In this document: one piece after another, positions 1 through 8,367 of the stretch
How the letters are laid out: each line of letters starts with the position of its first letter
Numbering within the stretch: the stretch's first letter is position 1
Assembly (NCBI GenBank): GCA_023421075.1
Contig: JAEZUM010000025.1
Span: 1 to 64,000 of the forward strand
DNA from: Bacillota bacterium
Lineage (GTDB): Bacteria; Bacillota; Clostridia; Lachnospirales; Lachnospiraceae
Length of the DNA: 64,000 nucleotides
Direction of reading: 5' to 3'
Notes under the pieces: model-generated
What the model was told of the DNA's origin: nothing
The model's input: only the letters and a program-made list of their open reading frames with translations
Database searches by the model: none
Made by a program: the position numbers and the translations under genes

Positions 1-107
1 GAAAAAAGGAACTAGCTTTTGCTAGTTCCTTTTCGTGACAGCGCGAGACGGTGCACGAGGTCCAGTGGACCTCGGTTCTGCACGGACCGGAGCGGAGACA
101 TTCGAAC
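1..107. repeat. Direct repeat, copy 1, downstream of tRNA-Gly
   Basis: This stretch recurs almost identically at 239-350, offset by 238 bases; the second copy has one extra 5-base cggag unit. Each copy contains a terminator hairpin, the 15-mer gacagcgcgagacgg (which matches the 3' end of the tRNA-Gly gene at 420-434, read on the plus strand), and a second hairpin built on CGAGGTCCA/TGGACCTCG. On the minus strand both copies lie downstream of the tRNA. This looks like repeated duplication of a tRNA 3' end plus its terminator. Confidence 0.8.
2..33 (-). terminator. Rho-independent terminator, repeat copy 1
   Basis: GGAACTAGC (8-16), a TTTT loop and GCTAGTTCC (21-29) form a perfect 9-bp stem. 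It is flanked by six A and four T, so it could work on both strands; the longer U-run is on the minus strand, the direction of the tRNA. Confidence 0.8.
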
Positions 108-238
108 CCGCGACTCCTCGCAACGTCTTTGCTACGCAAAGCCGTCAGAAGAACAAGAATCACGGCGTGTGAGCCTCCATTCTTGTTCTTCCTAATGCTC
201 GGTCTGGTTGAGTTTGAATCTGGACTACACGGGGTCAC

Positions 239-350
239 GAAAAAAGGAACTAGCTTTTGCTAGTTCCTTTTCGTGACAGCGCGAGACGGTGCACGAGGTC
301 CAGTGGACCTCGGTTCTGCACGGACCGGAGCGGAGCGGAGACATTCGAAC
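239..350. repeat. Direct repeat, copy 2, downstream of tRNA-Gly
   Basis: Second copy of the 1-107 unit. It includes the tRNA-3'-end-like 15-mer at 274-288 and the same terminator hairpin at 240-271. Past position 350 the two copies diverge completely. The sequence between them (108-238) contains an inverted repeat built on AGAACAAGAA/TTCTTGTTCT (about 149-191) and no gene. Confidence 0.8.
240..271 (-). terminator. Rho-independent terminator, repeat copy 2
   Basis: Identical to the hairpin at 2-33: the stem GGAACTAGC/GCTAGTTCC with a TTTT loop, six A before it and a T-run after it. Confidence 0.8.
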
Positions 351-380
351 TTCGAGTCCAGGATTGGACTCGAATAAAGT

Positions 381-412
381 AAAAAAGGATATCCATTAGG
401 ATATCCTTTTTT
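381..412 (-). terminator. Terminator of tRNA-Gly
   Basis: A6, GGATATCC, ATTA, GGATATCC, T6 forms a perfect 8-bp hairpin with a U6 tract in either direction. It starts about 10 bases past the 3' end of the minus-strand tRNA-Gly, so it is the natural terminator of that gene. Confidence 0.9.
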
Positions 413-421
413 CTTTATGAC

Positions 422-493
422 AGCGCGAGACGGGATTCGAACCCGCGACCCTCGCCTTGGCAAGGCGATACTCCACCACTGAGCCACTCGCGC
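422..493 (-). tRNA. tRNA-Gly (anticodon GCC)
   Basis: Read on the minus strand, a full 72-nt cloverleaf is present. The acceptor stem is GCGCGAG/CTCGCGC and the D arm starts GCTC. The anticodon stem is TCGCC/GGCGA around loop TTGCCAA, giving anticodon GCC. The T arm is GCGGG-TTCGAAT-CCCGT and the discriminator base is U, as usual for tRNA-Gly. CCA is not encoded (TGTCA follows), so it must be added after transcription. A promoter lies about 45 bases upstream and a terminator about 10 bases downstream, so this is a single-gene unit. Pieces of its 3' end recur at 36-50 and 274-288. Confidence 0.97.
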
Positions 494-536
494 ATATTAT
501 CTCTGTGCTTGCTTGGTTTTCGTAAGCACATGACAT

Positions 537-565
537 AATATACTATAGATTTGACCGGATGTCAA
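537..565 (-). promoter_or_regulatory. Sigma-A promoter of tRNA-Gly
   Basis: On the minus strand, TTGACA (560-565), a 17-base spacer and TATATT (537-542). This nearly consensus promoter would start transcription about 35-40 bases before the mature tRNA. Confidence 0.85.
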
Positions 566-619
566 TACCTCTGGATGAAATTTTTGAGTTTTTATTATAA
601 TTTATATTGTTTGTGTAAT

Positions 620-1384
620 TTAACCAATTGTTATGGTGCAGACATAATCATTGTTCTGAAATTGTCTGTTCTTTAATGCTTCTGATTTGCTTAAGGATAA
701 GTCTACCCATAATTCCTCTGCAGTAAGCAGGAGATTAGCCATCATGATTCCCATATCAATCATCTTGTTGTAATCCAGTGCTTTTGCAATGAAGAGGTTC
801 TTCTTCGCGAATACGTGGATACGATTCGAATAGACCACAAAGCGCCAGGGTTGACTATTAAAGGCGGACGGAGCGAGGCGGGCTGCTGCCAGTACCTGCT
901 TGACATCCGGTGTGACCTCTTCCTTATAGACCACGATTTCGCTCTCCGGGAGACGTTTTGCCTCAGAGCTTTCTCTGGTTAATGCTGCGTTGGTTTTTCC
1001 GAAGGCTAATGCCACCACGTACTCATACTTCATGGTTGCCTTAAGACCACTTCCCGGATAAGCGACCAGGAAGCAGGTACCAAGACCTTTTGCAGTCAGG
1101 TATAGGTTGATCTGTTGCATCAGATAACCGGCATTCAGCATATAATCCTCCTTCGCTTCGGAGGAGATGCATAAGTAATAAGGTGCTTTTACATTAAAAG
1201 GACCGTAGAAGCCCTGCTTTGCTTCAATGTTACTTACTAATTTAAACTCTACCGCTATGCCTTCCATCAGCATAGGAAGCTTATTCGCATAATCTAAGAG
1301 ATCTGCGATGATTTCCCAATCCAGCTTCTCCTGTTTGAAATGCCGAATGGATCTTCTTGAGAATATTGCTTCAAATGAATTCAT
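620..1384 (-). CDS. Nitroreductase family protein (TM1586-like)
   Basis: A 254-residue FMN-type nitroreductase fold protein. The N-terminus carries the SRRSIRHF motif (residues 9-16), typical of the FMN-phosphate contact in this family. A second half-domain contains RLAPSAFNSQPWRF near residues 168-181, where the N-S-Q-P-W stretch is the usual flavin contact. The length and two-lobed arrangement match the putative TM1586 nitroreductase subgroup rather than the shorter NfsB type. The substrate cannot be told from sequence. It starts 20 bases after the AraC-family gene stop on the same strand, so the two probably form one operon and the regulator may control it. An AAGGAAGAGGG tract precedes the ATG. 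Confidence 0.85.
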   Translation of the reverse strand: MNSFEAIFSRRSIRHFKQEKLDWEIIADLLDYANKLPMLMEGIAVEFKLVSNIEAKQGFYGPFNVKAPYYLCISSEAKEDYMLNAGYLMQQINLYLTAKGLGTCFLVAYPGSGLKATMKYEYVVALAFGKTNAALTRESSEAKRLPESEIVVYKEEVTPDVKQVLAAARLAPSAFNSQPWRFVVYSNRIHVFAKKNLFIAKALDYNKMIDMGIMMANLLLTAEELWVDLSLSKSEALKNRQFQNNDYVCTITIG

Positions 1385-1404
1385 CTTATCATTAACCCTC
1401 TTCC

Positions 1405-2274
1405 TTACTCGCTGGATGCGTTCTTCCGCATGGCTCTCTTCTTATAATAAAGAGGTGAGATGCCATAATACTTTTTAAACAGCTTGCTGAAATGATATAC
1501 ATCATCGTAACCGACCTGATTAGCGATATTCTTGATGCTGCCGCTGTCAGAATTCAACAAGATATCCTTTGCTTTCTCCAAGCGAATCTTAATTAAATAG
1601 TTGATAGGTGACTCACCCGTCTCTTCCTTAAATATCTTAGAGATATAGACAGGGCTCAAATACATATTATGTGCAATCTGCTCCAAAGATATCTTGTGTT
1701 CATAATTTTCATTCAGGTAATTTATGATGCGATTGACGGCGTAACTCTTATTATAGGTTTCAAAATTACAGCCCTTCTGCTCACATTTATCAACATGAGC
1801 TATTTCCCTCATAACCAGCAACAGCATTTGCATCAGGTGAGTCTTGAACATAAAGTATCGCCCAACCTGATTACTTTCTCTTTCGGCTATCATTGCATAA
1901 CAATGCATGGAGATCTCCTGCTTAAGCTCGGCTGTCGTATGCAGGATACAGCCTCCCTCAGCAAATTCGATCGAATTCGGAGCCATATTCTTGAAATGAA
2001 AATCGGTGAAGCCGGAGATAAACTCTATGGTTGGTTCCTTGGGGTTAGTGATGATGTGAGTATGCTTTACGCCGGGATTACAGATAAGCAGATCACCAGC
2101 CTTAACCTCATATTCTTTCCCTTCAACCATATATTTCCCTTTTCCGGATAATATATAAGCTAGTTCTGTATAGTCATGGTCATGATAAACCCCTTCATTC
2201 ACCATCTTGATCTTCGTAACATAGAAAACAGTCGGATTAAAGTCATTATACGTTAAATCATAATCAAAAGCCAT
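1405..2274 (-). CDS. AraC family transcriptional regulator with cupin sensor domain
   Basis: A 289-residue regulator. The N-terminal half is a cupin-like sensor (GVYHDHDYTE, then a GDLLICNPGVKH strand turn). The C-terminal ~100 residues hold two helix-turn-helix motifs: ISLEQIAHNMYLSPVYISKI and the IANQVGYDDVYHFSKLFKK recognition region. I start it at the ATG at 2274 because GGAGG lies just upstream; an in-frame ATG five codons earlier has no ribosome site. It precedes the nitroreductase and is divergent from the ABC exporter pair. A 9-bp inverted repeat at 2359-2404 in the shared upstream region is a plausible operator. The ligand is unknown. Confidence 0.92.
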   Translation of the reverse strand: MAFDYDLTYNDFNPTVFYVTKIKMVNEGVYHDHDYTELAYILSGKGKYMVEGKEYEVKAGDLLICNPGVKHTHIITNPKEPTIEFISGFTDFHFKNMAPNSIEFAEGGCILHTTAELKQEISMHCYAMIAERESNQVGRYFMFKTHLMQMLLLVMREIAHVDKCEQKGCNFETYNKSYAVNRIINYLNENYEHKISLEQIAHNMYLSPVYISKIFKEETGESPINYLIKIRLEKAKDILLNSDSGSIKNIANQVGYDDVYHFSKLFKKYYGISPLYYKKRAMRKNASSE

Positions 2275-2358
2275 ATAGCCTCCATACAATGCAAAAGAAG
2301 ATTCGTCCGAACTAAAATAGGTCGGACATAACAGTGTTATTATAACATTAGTGATCGG

Positions 2359-2404
2359 AATAGGTAAATTAAATTTTAAAAATTATTTGACAAGATTACC
2401 TATT
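2359..2404. promoter_or_regulatory. Inverted repeat, candidate AraC-type operator
   Basis: AATAGGTAA (2359-2367) and TTACCTATT (2396-2404) are perfect inverted copies 28 bases apart, between the divergent AraC-family and ABC exporter genes. The left arm overlaps a minus-strand -35 candidate (TTACCT, 17-base spacer, TATAAT at 2339-2344). Binding by the adjacent regulator is inference. Confidence 0.5.
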
Positions 2405-2431
2405 GATTTTAACAACTCAAAGAATTATAGT
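2403..2431 (+). promoter_or_regulatory. Candidate promoter of the ABC exporter operon
   Basis: TTGATT (2403-2408), a 17-base spacer and TATAGT (2426-2431). A second -10-like TATAAT lies nearer the gene at 2545-2550 but has no good -35. The right arm of the inverted repeat overlaps this -35. Confidence 0.5.
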
Positions 2432-2593
2432 ATCGTTAGCTTGTTCAATATTGTATCACTTTACATAGAATAAGTACAATAGCGATTATAACAAATCACA
2501 TTAAGAACGATAAAAATATCCATTCTTTTTATTGTGAGACGCGCTATAATGAGAGAGGCATAAAATATGGCATACCAATGAGGGGGTTTATTT

Positions 2594-4384
2594 ATGACTG
2601 CAATGCAGTGGTTCTTTTCCTTTTTGAAGAAGTACCGCGCGAAACTTGTATTTGCAATGATATTAGTTACAGTCACCTGTATGATGGCGATTGTTAATCC
2701 ACACATCTCAGGTATCATTGTAGATGATATTATAAAAGGAGGTAACCGTAGGATACTGCCAATCATGATGATTATCTTGATCGTGACGAATCTGTTACGT
2801 GCAGTATTGAAATATTGGTTTCTGGTGATATTCGAGAAATCCTCACAGGGTATGTTATATACAATGCGTGATTATGTATATCAAAACTTACTTGCACAGG
2901 ACTTTAATTTCTATAATAAGAACCGGACCGGTGACCTGATGTCCAGACAGACCGGTGATATGGAAGCGATACGACATTTTGTAGCATTCGTAATCTATGG
3001 AGTTTATGAAAGCGCGCTTTTGTTCATCATCGCTCTAATTATGATCTTCGTCGTAGACTGGCGTATGGCAGTATGCATGATTGCGGTACTTCCATTAACA
3101 GCCATTACCACAGCGAAGCAGCTGAAGGCGGTAAAGCCGGCATTTCACAATATCCGTCAGCATTTCTCCAGCCTGAATACCTTCGTTCAGGAGAATGTCA
3201 GCGGTAACCGCGTGGTGAAAGCCTTTGCGAAGGAAGATTATGAAATTGAGAAATTCAATAAGGAGAATAACGGTTACCGGGAAGCGGAACTAGGTGCAGC
3301 GGAGATTTGGAAGAAATATGTGCCGATCTTCGAGTTCCTGGCCAATGTTTTGTCCATTATCCTATATCTGGTCGGCGGTATCATGGTAGTCAAGGGTTAT
3401 ATGTCCATGGGTAAGCTGGTAACGGTAAGCGGATATCTGTGGATGTTAAATATGCCGCTGCGCCAAGCAGGCTGGTTGGCTAATGATTATCAAAGGTTTG
3501 TGACCTCTGTGGAGAAGATCTATAATACAGTTATGATTGAACCTACGATCAGGGAGCCGGAGCATGCAATCACGAAAGAGCGTTTTCGCGGAGATATTGT
3601 ATTCGATCATGTGAGCTATCATGCGGACGATGAAGTGATACTAAAGGATATTAATTTTCATATTATGCCCGGTCAGACCGTAGGAATTATCGGCGCCACA
3701 GGCTCCGGTAAATCGACGCTTATGAACTTGCTATGCCGCTTTTATGATGTAACGGAAGGTGAGATTAAGATCGACGGCATTAATCTGAAGGATATGGACC
3801 TCTATTCCCTACGTGATAATATCGGAATGGCAATGCAGGATGTATTCCTGTTCTCTGACACCATCGAGGGCAATATTGCATATGGAAGGCCCGATTGCAG
3901 TTTTGAAGAGGTAGAAGCAGTTGCAAAGATTGCCAATGCCCATAGCTTTATCCTTCAGATGCCGGACGGGTATGACACGATTGTCGGTGAACGAGGAGTA
4001 GGACTCTCTGGAGGACAGAAGCAGAGGATATCCTTAGCGAGAGCCTTACTTAAGAATCCTTCGATTATTATTTTGGATGATACGACCTCAGCGGTAGATA
4101 TGGAGACCGAATCACAGATTCAGAATGAACTAGGTTCCTTACATGAGAATCACAATGTATTTATAATTGCTCACCGTATTTCGTCGATTAAAGATGCCGA
4201 TCAGATATTGGTAGTGGATGATGGAAGAATTATCGAATCGGGAACCCACGAGGAGCTCCTACAGAAGATGGGCTATTATTATACCGTATTCCATCATCAA
4301 TACGGAGATTTTGATACCATCATACAGGGCAAAGGCTCCCATCGTCATAATGAATGGTTGAAAGGGGGAAGTAAGGTTGGCTAG
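2594..4384 (+). CDS. Heterodimeric ABC exporter, subunit with degenerate Walker B
   Basis: A 596-residue half-transporter: six predicted membrane helices (residues ~1-310) fused to a nucleotide-binding domain. The domain has Walker A GATGSGKST (~366), Q-loop region MAMQDVFLFS, signature LSGGQKQR (~470) and Walker B IIILDD (~492). The catalytic Glu after Walker B is replaced by Asp (LDDTTS), the hallmark of the degenerate-site subunit in heterodimeric exporters such as TM287/288 and BmrC/D. It overlaps the next gene by 8 bases, so the two are translationally coupled and should pair. A strong GAGGGGG ribosome site precedes the ATG. Probable role is export of drugs, lipids or peptides; the substrate is unknown. 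Confidence 0.93.
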   Translation: MTAMQWFFSFLKKYRAKLVFAMILVTVTCMMAIVNPHISGIIVDDIIKGGNRRILPIMMIILIVTNLLRAVLKYWFLVIFEKSSQGMLYTMRDYVYQNLLAQDFNFYNKNRTGDLMSRQTGDMEAIRHFVAFVIYGVYESALLFIIALIMIFVVDWRMAVCMIAVLPLTAITTAKQLKAVKPAFHNIRQHFSSLNTFVQENVSGNRVVKAFAKEDYEIEKFNKENNGYREAELGAAEIWKKYVPIFEFLANVLSIILYLVGGIMVVKGYMSMGKLVTVSGYLWMLNMPLRQAGWLANDYQRFVTSVEKIYNTVMIEPTIREPEHAITKERFRGDIVFDHVSYHADDEVILKDINFHIMPGQTVGIIGATGSGKSTLMNLLCRFYDVTEGEIKIDGINLKDMDLYSLRDNIGMAMQDVFLFSDTIEGNIAYGRPDCSFEEVEAVAKIANAHSFILQMPDGYDTIVGERGVGLSGGQKQRISLARALLKNPSIIILDDTTSAVDMETESQIQNELGSLHENHNVFIIAHRISSIKDADQILVVDDGRIIESGTHEELLQKMGYYYTVFHHQYGDFDTIIQGKGSHRHNEWLKGGSKVG

Positions 4385-6176
4385 AAATAAATATGATATT
4401 GATGAAACATTGCAAACCGAATTTAACTTTTCCCATTTGAAGCGCCTGGCTACCTATATTAAGCCATATCGTAAGGATATGATTTTCACAATATTTCTGA
4501 TGACCGTATCCTCGGCCCTTGGTATGCTGACCCCGATCTTTTTAATGATGATTATGGATGATTACATTCCGAAGAAGAATATTGCCGGAATCGTCATTGT
4601 CAGTCTGGTGCTGTTGGTGATCTATTTTGTCACTTCATTAATTATTCGAGCAAGGATTACCATAACCTCAAGACTTGGCCAAAATATCATACATACCATA
4701 AGAATTGATATCTTCCGCCATCTTCAGGAGCTGCCCTTCTCTTATTATGATGATAAACCCCATGGGAAGATACAGGTACGTGTCGTAAATTACGTTAACA
4801 GCTTAAGTGATCTCTTATCCAATGGTATCGTGAATACGATCACGGAGTTATTCAGCTTATTCTTTATTGTAGGCTGTATGCTTTATATCAATGTAAGGCT
4901 GACCATTCTATGCTTATGCGGTCTTCCTTTGCTGATGGCAATTATATTTATTATTAAGAAAAAACAGAGAGTAGCTTGGCAGCAGTCAAGTAATAAATCC
5001 TCCAATCTCAATGCGTATATCGCAGAAAGCATCAACGGTATCCGCGTGACCCAGAGCTTTACCAGAGAGCAGGAGAATATTAAGATCTTTAATACCTTGA
5101 GTAATGATTATAGAAATGCTTGGATGCGTGCAGTAAAATTGAATTTTATACTATGGCCGGCAATACAGAATATTGCAACCTGGACGAATGTGGCTGTCTT
5201 TGTTCTAGGTATTGCTTGGATGGATAAAGGAGTCAAGGGTATCACGATCGGTGCCTTGATTGCGATGACAAGCTATGTCGGAAGGTTCTGGGCTCCGGTG
5301 AATACACTGGCGAGCTTCTATAACTCCATTCTTACTGCGGTATCCTATCTGGAGCGCATCTTTGAGACCATTGATGAACCGGTTGTAGTAAAGGATTGTA
5401 AGGATGCTTATCCGATGCCTCGTATTAAGGGGGAGGTAGAATTTAAGGACGTAACCTTTAGCTATGAGGACGGAGTAAAGGTTCTGAACGGGATCAGCTT
5501 CAAAGCAAAGGTCGGTGATACCTTTGCAATCGTCGGGCCAACCGGTGCAGGAAAGACGACCATTATTAACCTGATCAGCCGTTTCTATAATCTGGACTCC
5601 GGTCTCATCACGATTGACGGTACGGACATCAGTAAGGTGACGATTAAGTCACTTCGTCAGCAGATGGGTGTTATGCTTCAGGACAGCTTCATCTTCTCCG
5701 GTACCATTATGGATAATATCCGGTATGGTAATATGGAAGCCACGGATGAGCAGGTAATTGAGGCAGCGAAGACGGTGCGTGCTCATGATTTCATAATGAA
5801 CCTGGAGAATGGCTATAATACTCAGGTAAATGAACGTGGAACCAGACTCTCTGTGGGTCAGAGACAGTTAATCAGCTTTGCGAGGGCCTTACTCGCTGAT
5901 CCGAAGATATTGATACTGGATGAGGCTACTTCAAGTATCGACACCGAGACAGAGATCTTGTTACAGGAGGGCTTAAGTAAGCTTCTGGCAAACCGAACCT
6001 CTTTTATCATCGCTCACCGTCTCTCCACCATCAAAAATTCGAATTGCATTATGTATGTGGACGGTGGATTAATTCAGGAAATGGGAACCCATGATGAGCT
6101 TCTGGAGAAGAAGGGTTATTATAGTGAATTGTATCTTTCCCAGTACAAGTTCTTAGAGAGGGAGCAGGCAGTATAG
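4377..6176 (+). CDS. Heterodimeric ABC exporter, subunit with catalytic Walker B
   Basis: A 599-residue partner of the preceding half-transporter, with six membrane helices then an ATPase domain. Walker A is GPTGAGKT (~386), Walker B LILDEATS (~514, catalytic Glu present) and the H-loop IIAHRLST. Its signature is LSVGQ rather than LSGGQ, which complements the partner's degenerate Walker B; together they would form one non-hydrolysing and one active ATP site, as known for TM287/288-type exporters. I use TTG at 4377 as the start: a GGGGGA ribosome site sits about 8 bases upstream, and no ATG lies near the conserved N-terminus. The start codon falls inside the end of the upstream gene. Confidence 0.92.
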   Translation: MARNKYDIDETLQTEFNFSHLKRLATYIKPYRKDMIFTIFLMTVSSALGMLTPIFLMMIMDDYIPKKNIAGIVIVSLVLLVIYFVTSLIIRARITITSRLGQNIIHTIRIDIFRHLQELPFSYYDDKPHGKIQVRVVNYVNSLSDLLSNGIVNTITELFSLFFIVGCMLYINVRLTILCLCGLPLLMAIIFIIKKKQRVAWQQSSNKSSNLNAYIAESINGIRVTQSFTREQENIKIFNTLSNDYRNAWMRAVKLNFILWPAIQNIATWTNVAVFVLGIAWMDKGVKGITIGALIAMTSYVGRFWAPVNTLASFYNSILTAVSYLERIFETIDEPVVVKDCKDAYPMPRIKGEVEFKDVTFSYEDGVKVLNGISFKAKVGDTFAIVGPTGAGKTTIINLISRFYNLDSGLITIDGTDISKVTIKSLRQQMGVMLQDSFIFSGTIMDNIRYGNMEATDEQVIEAAKTVRAHDFIMNLENGYNTQVNERGTRLSVGQRQLISFARALLADPKILILDEATSSIDTETEILLQEGLSKLLANRTSFIIAHRLSTIKNSNCIMYVDGGLIQEMGTHDELLEKKGYYSELYLSQYKFLEREQAV

Positions 6177-6625
6177 TGTGAATTAAGACCATTTTACACG
6201 GGAAGAAGCTGCGAAGTTTGCCCATTGGAGCGAACTCCTTGTTCTTACAGGTTGTGTGCTGCATCGAAGATGCAGGCACATACTAACGCAAAGGGTAGGC
6301 TCGTTAAGTTGGATTATAAGGTTAAACTTGGCCGGTATCTGTTGCAAAGGGCAGCAGCTGCCGGCTTTTGCTTCCTGTGAGTTATGATTGCTTGGTATTG
6401 GTGTATATTGGAAGGGAATATTGGGATAAAATAGGCTGTTGATGCCGTCCAATAAATAAGATAGAATAATAGGATGTCAGGGTATTCCTGATATAACGTT
6501 TTGATAAGTCTGCTTATATGAGGAAGGAATAAAGGATACAAGCAGGATTAATACGGAGAGGTATGTAGCTATGATTTGATCTGAATTATACATAGTTAGT
6601 TGACATCAGAAAGGCTGGTTATAAC
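6177..6625. other. Intergenic region between exporter operon and mutY
   Basis: No gene is visible in these ~450 bases. It holds a hairpin TGCATC-gaa-GATGCA with extended arms at about 6252-6282 and the terminator candidate at 6330-6369. Open frames here lack ribosome sites and look like noise. I compared the stretch by eye with GEMM, T-box and other common leader RNAs and saw no convincing match. Confidence 0.6.
6330..6369 (+). terminator. Candidate terminator of ABC exporter operon
   Basis: A GCCGG...CCGGC outer stem with an inner CTGTTGC/GCAGCAG helix (one wobble pair) and an AAAG loop, then TTTTGCTT. The U-run is short, so efficiency is uncertain. Confidence 0.55.
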
Positions 6626-7696
6626 ATGTCATATGATTATAAAGAGGTTGTGCCCTATCTGCTCCACTGGTTTGATTATAATGCCAGAATACTGGCATGG
6701 CGAGAGAACCCGAAGCCCTATTATGTCTGGATTTCGGAGATTATGCTCCAACAGACAAGAGTAGAGGCGGTTAAGAGTTATTATGATCGGTTCACAAGGG
6801 AATTGCCTGATATTAAGAGTCTTGCGGAAGCGGGAGAAGAAAAGCTCCTTAAGCTCTGGGAAGGTCTTGGTTATTATAGTAGAGCTCGTAACCTGCAAAA
6901 GGCTGCCAAAGTTCTTATGGATCAGTATGATGGTGAGCTGCCGGCAAGCTATGAGGCACTGCTGACCTTACCCGGAATCGGTGAATATACGGCGGGTGCC
7001 ATCGCTTCCATCGCTTACGGGATACCGGTTCCCGCAGTGGATGGGAATGTTCTGCGTGTAATGAAGCGGATTGCAGGAAGCTTTGAAGATATCACACAGA
7101 CAGCAGTAAAGAAGGAGCTGTGGAAGGATATTCTGGCAATCATGCCCGAGGATCGTCCCGGAGATTTTAATCAATCGCTGATGGAATTGGGAGCCACCGT
7201 ATGCCTTCCGAACGGTAAGCCACTTTGTGACCGGTGCCCCGTGATTCATCTGTGCAGAGCCTATCACGAAGACACCATGTTACAGATACCGGTAAAGCCG
7301 GCGAAGAAGGAACGACGGAAAGAAGACAGAACAATACTTTTGCTTGAGTATCAAAGTCAATATGCCATCCGAAAAAGAATTGAAAAAGGGCTCTTGGCCG
7401 GTCTATGGGAGCTTCCGGGAATTGAGAAAAAGGTTACGAAGGAAGAGCTCCGGCAGATCCTTTCCGACTTAGGATTTGTATGGGATGAGGTCGATCAGAT
7501 GAAGGATGCAAAGCATATTTTCTCCCATGTAGAATGGCACATGTCCGGGTATCATATTCATCTGGAGGAGCTGCCTGAGCAGTATACCAGGGAAAATAAG
7601 ATTGTGTGGGCTGACATCTCGGAACTTATCGATATATACAGCGTACCAAACGCTTTTATAGCATTTACCAAAGATATCAAAGAGAAGAAAAAATAG
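6626..7696 (+). CDS. mutY: A/G-specific adenine DNA glycosylase MutY
   Basis: A 356-residue base-excision repair enzyme that removes adenine mispaired with 8-oxoguanine. The N-terminal glycosylase domain has EIMLQQTRVEAV with the catalytic Glu near 44, the helix-hairpin-helix LPGIGEYTAGA (~114-124) and the catalytic Asp in VDGNVLRVMKR (~138). Four cysteines ligate the 4Fe-4S cluster (193, 201, 204, 210); the first spacing is seven residues rather than the usual six. The C-terminal third is the Nudix-like 8-oxoG recognition domain (ending with HIFSHVEWHMSGYH). An AGAAAGG site lies upstream of the ATG. It appears to be monocistronic. Confidence 0.95.
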   Translation: MSYDYKEVVPYLLHWFDYNARILAWRENPKPYYVWISEIMLQQTRVEAVKSYYDRFTRELPDIKSLAEAGEEKLLKLWEGLGYYSRARNLQKAAKVLMDQYDGELPASYEALLTLPGIGEYTAGAIASIAYGIPVPAVDGNVLRVMKRIAGSFEDITQTAVKKELWKDILAIMPEDRPGDFNQSLMELGATVCLPNGKPLCDRCPVIHLCRAYHEDTMLQIPVKPAKKERRKEDRTILLLEYQSQYAIRKRIEKGLLAGLWELPGIEKKVTKEELRQILSDLGFVWDEVDQMKDAKHIFSHVEWHMSGYHIHLEELPEQYTRENKIVWADISELIDIYSVPNAFIAFTKDIKEKKK

Positions 7697-7715
7697 CTAA
7701 TTTTGCAAATTAGCA

Positions 7716-7743
7716 TTGTAAAATAGGACAAATGTGCTATGAT
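7716..7743 (+). promoter_or_regulatory. Promoter of the SH3 lipoprotein gene
   Basis: TTGTAA (7716-7721), a 16-base spacer and TATGAT (7738-7743) preceded by TG-N1, an extended -10. It sits 40 bases before the start codon. Confidence 0.6.
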
Positions 7744-7782
7744 AGTAAAGGAATTTATTCGATTTGAGTTGGAGTGTGGAAT

Positions 7783-8367
7783 ATGAAAAAAGGCTTATTG
7801 TTGATTATTATAATTACTGTATTAACGATGACAGGCTGTGGAGATAAGGGGCAGATGACGAACTTCATCCCGACACCAATCCCAGAGTCAGAGGATAGCA
7901 GTGAGGCGACAGACGAGGATGCTACAGAGGGTACAACACAGGAAGATACGACAGACAGCGATTCAGAGACAACGAACGAGGACGGGGAGACTACTCCGAC
8001 ACCGAAGCCGCTGCATGTTGGACAGACAACAACCATGTACGTGAAGCTGGATAAATACGATGCAATCTTGAATGTTAGAGGAACTCCCTCGAAGGATGGA
8101 GAAGTCGTTGGCTTTCTTGTACACACAGAGAAGATAGAGGTTATCGAGATCGTGGATGGATGGGCAAGCTTTGCACAAGGGGGCGAGGTTCATTATGTCA
8201 GTGCAGATTTCTTGGTAAAGGAACGACCGGATTACATTGAACCACCGACACCGGAGAAGACACCTACCAATAAACCTACACCGACCAGTAAACCTGTTCA
8301 GGCAGATACACCTGCTCAGAATAGTACACCGGAGGCGGATTCTGAGGATGCACCGCCGGAGATATAA
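7783..8367 (+). CDS. SH3-domain lipoprotein
   Basis: A 194-residue exported lipoprotein. The N-terminus MKKGLLLIIIITVLTMTGCG is a signal peptide with a lipobox ending in Cys19. A low-complexity Thr/Glu/Asp-rich linker follows (~30-75). Then comes one bacterial SH3 (SH3b) domain, recognisable by LNVRGTPSKDGEVVGFL and the VDGWASF segment. A Pro/Thr/Lys-rich tail (PTPEKTPTNKPTPTSK) closes it, probably spanning the cell wall. I start at ATG 7783, with GGAG upstream, rather than the GTG three codons earlier. SH3b domains usually bind cell-wall peptide. Its 3' end overlaps the converging LysR gene by 52 bases. The partner or function is unknown. Confidence 0.85.
   Translation: MKKGLLLIIIITVLTMTGCGDKGQMTNFIPTPIPESEDSSEATDEDATEGTTQEDTTDSDSETTNEDGETTPTPKPLHVGQTTTMYVKLDKYDAILNVRGTPSKDGEVVGFLVHTEKIEVIEIVDGWASFAQGGEVHYVSADFLVKERPDYIEPPTPEKTPTNKPTPTSKPVQADTPAQNSTPEADSEDAPPEI

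Noticed and set aside
101..160. Possible second tRNA next to tRNA-Gly
   Set aside because: Only a T-arm-like TTCGAACCCGCGA is present; no acceptor, D or anticodon stem can be formed around it.
51..263. Open frame of 70 codons across the tRNA-Gly downstream repeats
   Set aside because: It consists of terminator hairpins and tRNA-like fragments, with no ribosome site.
1669..2151. 160-codon frame on the plus strand
   Set aside because: It lies wholly antisense to the clear AraC-family gene and has no ribosome site.
6177..6625. Possible GEMM (c-di-GMP) or other riboswitch because of an ACGCAAAGGG stretch
   Set aside because: The flanking GEMM helices and tetraloop receptor are not present; the match is a short coincidence.
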